From positions 186,001-250,000 of the forward strand of contig NZ_WMBB01000008.1 of assembly GCF_009708175.1 (NCBI RefSeq): DNA of 64,000 nt, given 5' to 3'. Shown piece by piece: positions 62,984 to 64,000 of this stretch (its first letter is position 1; each line of letters opens with the position of its first letter). This stretch comes from Nocardia aurantiaca (GTDB lineage Bacteria; Actinomycetota; Actinomycetes; Mycobacteriales; Mycobacteriaceae). The notes under the pieces are model-generated. The model ran no database searches and was not told the origin of the DNA. It saw nothing but the letters and a program-made list of their open reading frames with translations. Position numbers and translations under genes: made by a program.

Positions 62984-63200
62984 AACCCCGTGTCTCGCGG
63001 CGTGTTCCGGTTGAGCAGTCGGTTTTCGTGTCGGATACCCCGCAACGTTCACGCTTTCAGGGAACAAAAAGTGCGTTATTGAAACGTCCCGTTCCGTTGC
63101 TGGCTAACCTCGCCTACACTTGCTTGGCAACGGCTGCTGTCGAGTGTCCCGCAGCACTTCACTCGCCGGTCACGCCTGCGTTCGATTGCGAAATGGGGTT

Positions 63201-64000
63201 GTGACACAAATGGATTCGCGGACCGTCGCATTGATTAGAACAACGTTCAAGGCGGTTGCTGCAGAAGAAGGCGGCCCCGAGAAACTCGCGCGCTCGTTCT
63301 ACGCCATCCTGTTCACCGAGTACCCACACATTCGCGACTTCTTTCCCGCCGCCCTGGACGCCCAGCGCGATCGGCTGGTCAAGGCCATCGCCTATGCGGT
63401 CGACCGGCTGGAGGAACCCGACCGGTTGCTGCCCTTCCTGGCCCAACTCGGCCGCGATCACCGCAAGTACGGGGTGGCCGCCGAACACTATGCGGCCGTG
63501 TGCACATCGCTCAAATCCGCGCTGGAGGCCTACGCCGGCACCGAGATGTGGACCGACGAGGTCGATCGCGCCTGGGACGAGGGCATCGGCCTCATCGCCG
63601 ACACCATGATCGGCGCGGCCGAGAAGGAGACCACCCCGCCGGTGTGGACCGGCACGGTCATCGAACACCGGGAAGTGCTGCGCAATCTGGCCATCGTGCG
63701 CCTGAGGCTGGACCAGCCCATGCAATACGCGGCCGGGCAGTACATGAGCGTGCAGATCCCCTCCCGCCCGCGCATGTGGCGCTATCTGTCTCCGGCTATC
63801 CCCGCGAATGCCAACGGCGAGCTGGAATTCCATATCCGCAGCGTCACCGGCGGCTGGGTCAGCCCGGCCATGGTCGGCCACAGCCGGGTCGGCGAACAGT
63901 GGTTGATCGGGTCGCCGCTGGGCGGTCTCGGCGTGCCCCGCAATACCCGCCGCAAGATGCTCATGATCGGCTGCGGCACCGGCATCGCGCCGCTGCGCGC
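63201..64000 (+). CDS. Flavohemoglobin (Rv0385-type), 3' end outside the window
   Basis: About 266 residues are visible and the gene runs off the right edge. Residues ~1-140 are a globin domain: FYAILFTEYPHIRDFF, then LLPFLAQLGRDHRKYGV with the proximal-region His. It is followed by a ferredoxin-reductase FAD domain with MWRYLSPA (R-x-Y-S-type flavin motif) and MLMIGCGTGIAPLRA (start of the NAD domain). Classical flavohemoglobins detoxify NO. The Rv0385 subgroup (type II) differs at heme and flavin contacts and has been linked to lactate oxidation; assignment to that subgroup here rests on overall pattern and locus. The start is GTG 63201 or ATG 63210; GGGG lies just before the GTG. Confidence 0.88.
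   Translation, partial: MTQMDSRTVALIRTTFKAVAAEEGGPEKLARSFYAILFTEYPHIRDFFPAALDAQRDRLVKAIAYAVDRLEEPDRLLPFLAQLGRDHRKYGVAAEHYAAVCTSLKSALEAYAGTEMWTDEVDRAWDEGIGLIADTMIGAAEKETTPPVWTGTVIEHREVLRNLAIVRLRLDQPMQYAAGQYMSVQIPSRPRMWRYLSPAIPANANGELEFHIRSVTGGWVSPAMVGHSRVGEQWLIGSPLGGLGVPRNTRRKMLMIGCGTGIAPLR

Overview
The window is high-GC actinobacterial chromosome and almost certainly comes from Nocardia or a very close relative within the Mycobacteriales. Codon use is GC-rich throughout, and GTG or TTG starts are common. Gene order matches several separate Mycobacterium tuberculosis blocks: lpqI-tetR-htdX-fabG4-fadA2-fadE5 (Rv0237 to Rv0244c), dcd (Rv0321), the aspC-type aminotransferase and etfD (Rv0337c, Rv0338c), an IniR-like regulator with iniB-iniA-iniC (Rv0339c, Rv0341 to Rv0343), dnaK-grpE-dnaJ-hspR (Rv0350 to Rv0353) and an Rv0385-type flavohemoglobin. 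No prophage, insertion sequence, CRISPR array or integrase was seen.

Positions 1-11 kb hold a fatty-acid module: thiolase fadA2 (cut by the window edge), the ketoacyl reductase fabG4 and dehydratase htdX, a TetR regulator, the lipoprotein hexosaminidase lpqI, 6-phosphogluconate dehydrogenase and the acyl-CoA dehydrogenase fadE5. A family of related palindromes (consensus AASTTACY..AGTAASTT) lies in the fadA2/fabG4 divergent promoter, in front of tetR and fadE5, and 20 kb away in front of etfD. EtfD is the membrane oxidoreductase that takes electrons from acyl-CoA dehydrogenases through ETF. This suggests one beta-oxidation regulon covering the chemistry and its electron outlet. A monooxygenase remnant and a DUF5685 protein with an extraordinary cysteine tail also lie here.

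Positions 11-25 kb are mixed metabolism: methyltransferase, secreted DUF4185 protein, an enoyl-CoA hydratase and hydrolase pair, a RHH/MazF-type toxin-antitoxin pair, a lipoprotein with a decayed copy, tRNA-Gly(CCC), cytochrome oxidase subunit I, dcd, a membrane-anchored Hsp70-like protein, an XRE-TPR regulator, the aminotransferase and a 6C-type structured RNA. Positions 25-36 kb carry a YibE/F membrane protein with a His-rich N-terminus and a Zur-like box, cutC, etfD with eight C-terminal MKG/APG repeats, a secreted protein, a TANGO2-like protein and two tandem secreted serine proteases.

Positions 36-49 kb form the most distinctive region. A leftward cluster encodes a membrane-anchored Hsp70 relative, a 952-residue STAND/LuxR regulator and a second, truncated Hsp70-like membrane protein. 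It diverges from iniB (728 residues, highly repetitive), iniA and iniC (two dynamin-like GTPases). The likely role is envelope-stress sensing and membrane remodelling. Positions 49-58 kb hold accessory genes: alcohol dehydrogenase, DHA2 exporter with MarR regulator, haloalkane dehalogenase, an ECF-like sigma factor, HxlR regulator with SRPBCC protein, LLM flavoprotein and two DUF1707 proteins. Positions 58-62.6 kb are the heat-shock operon with two HspR boxes. The window ends inside a flavohemoglobin gene, preceded by an AT-rich structured intergenic region.
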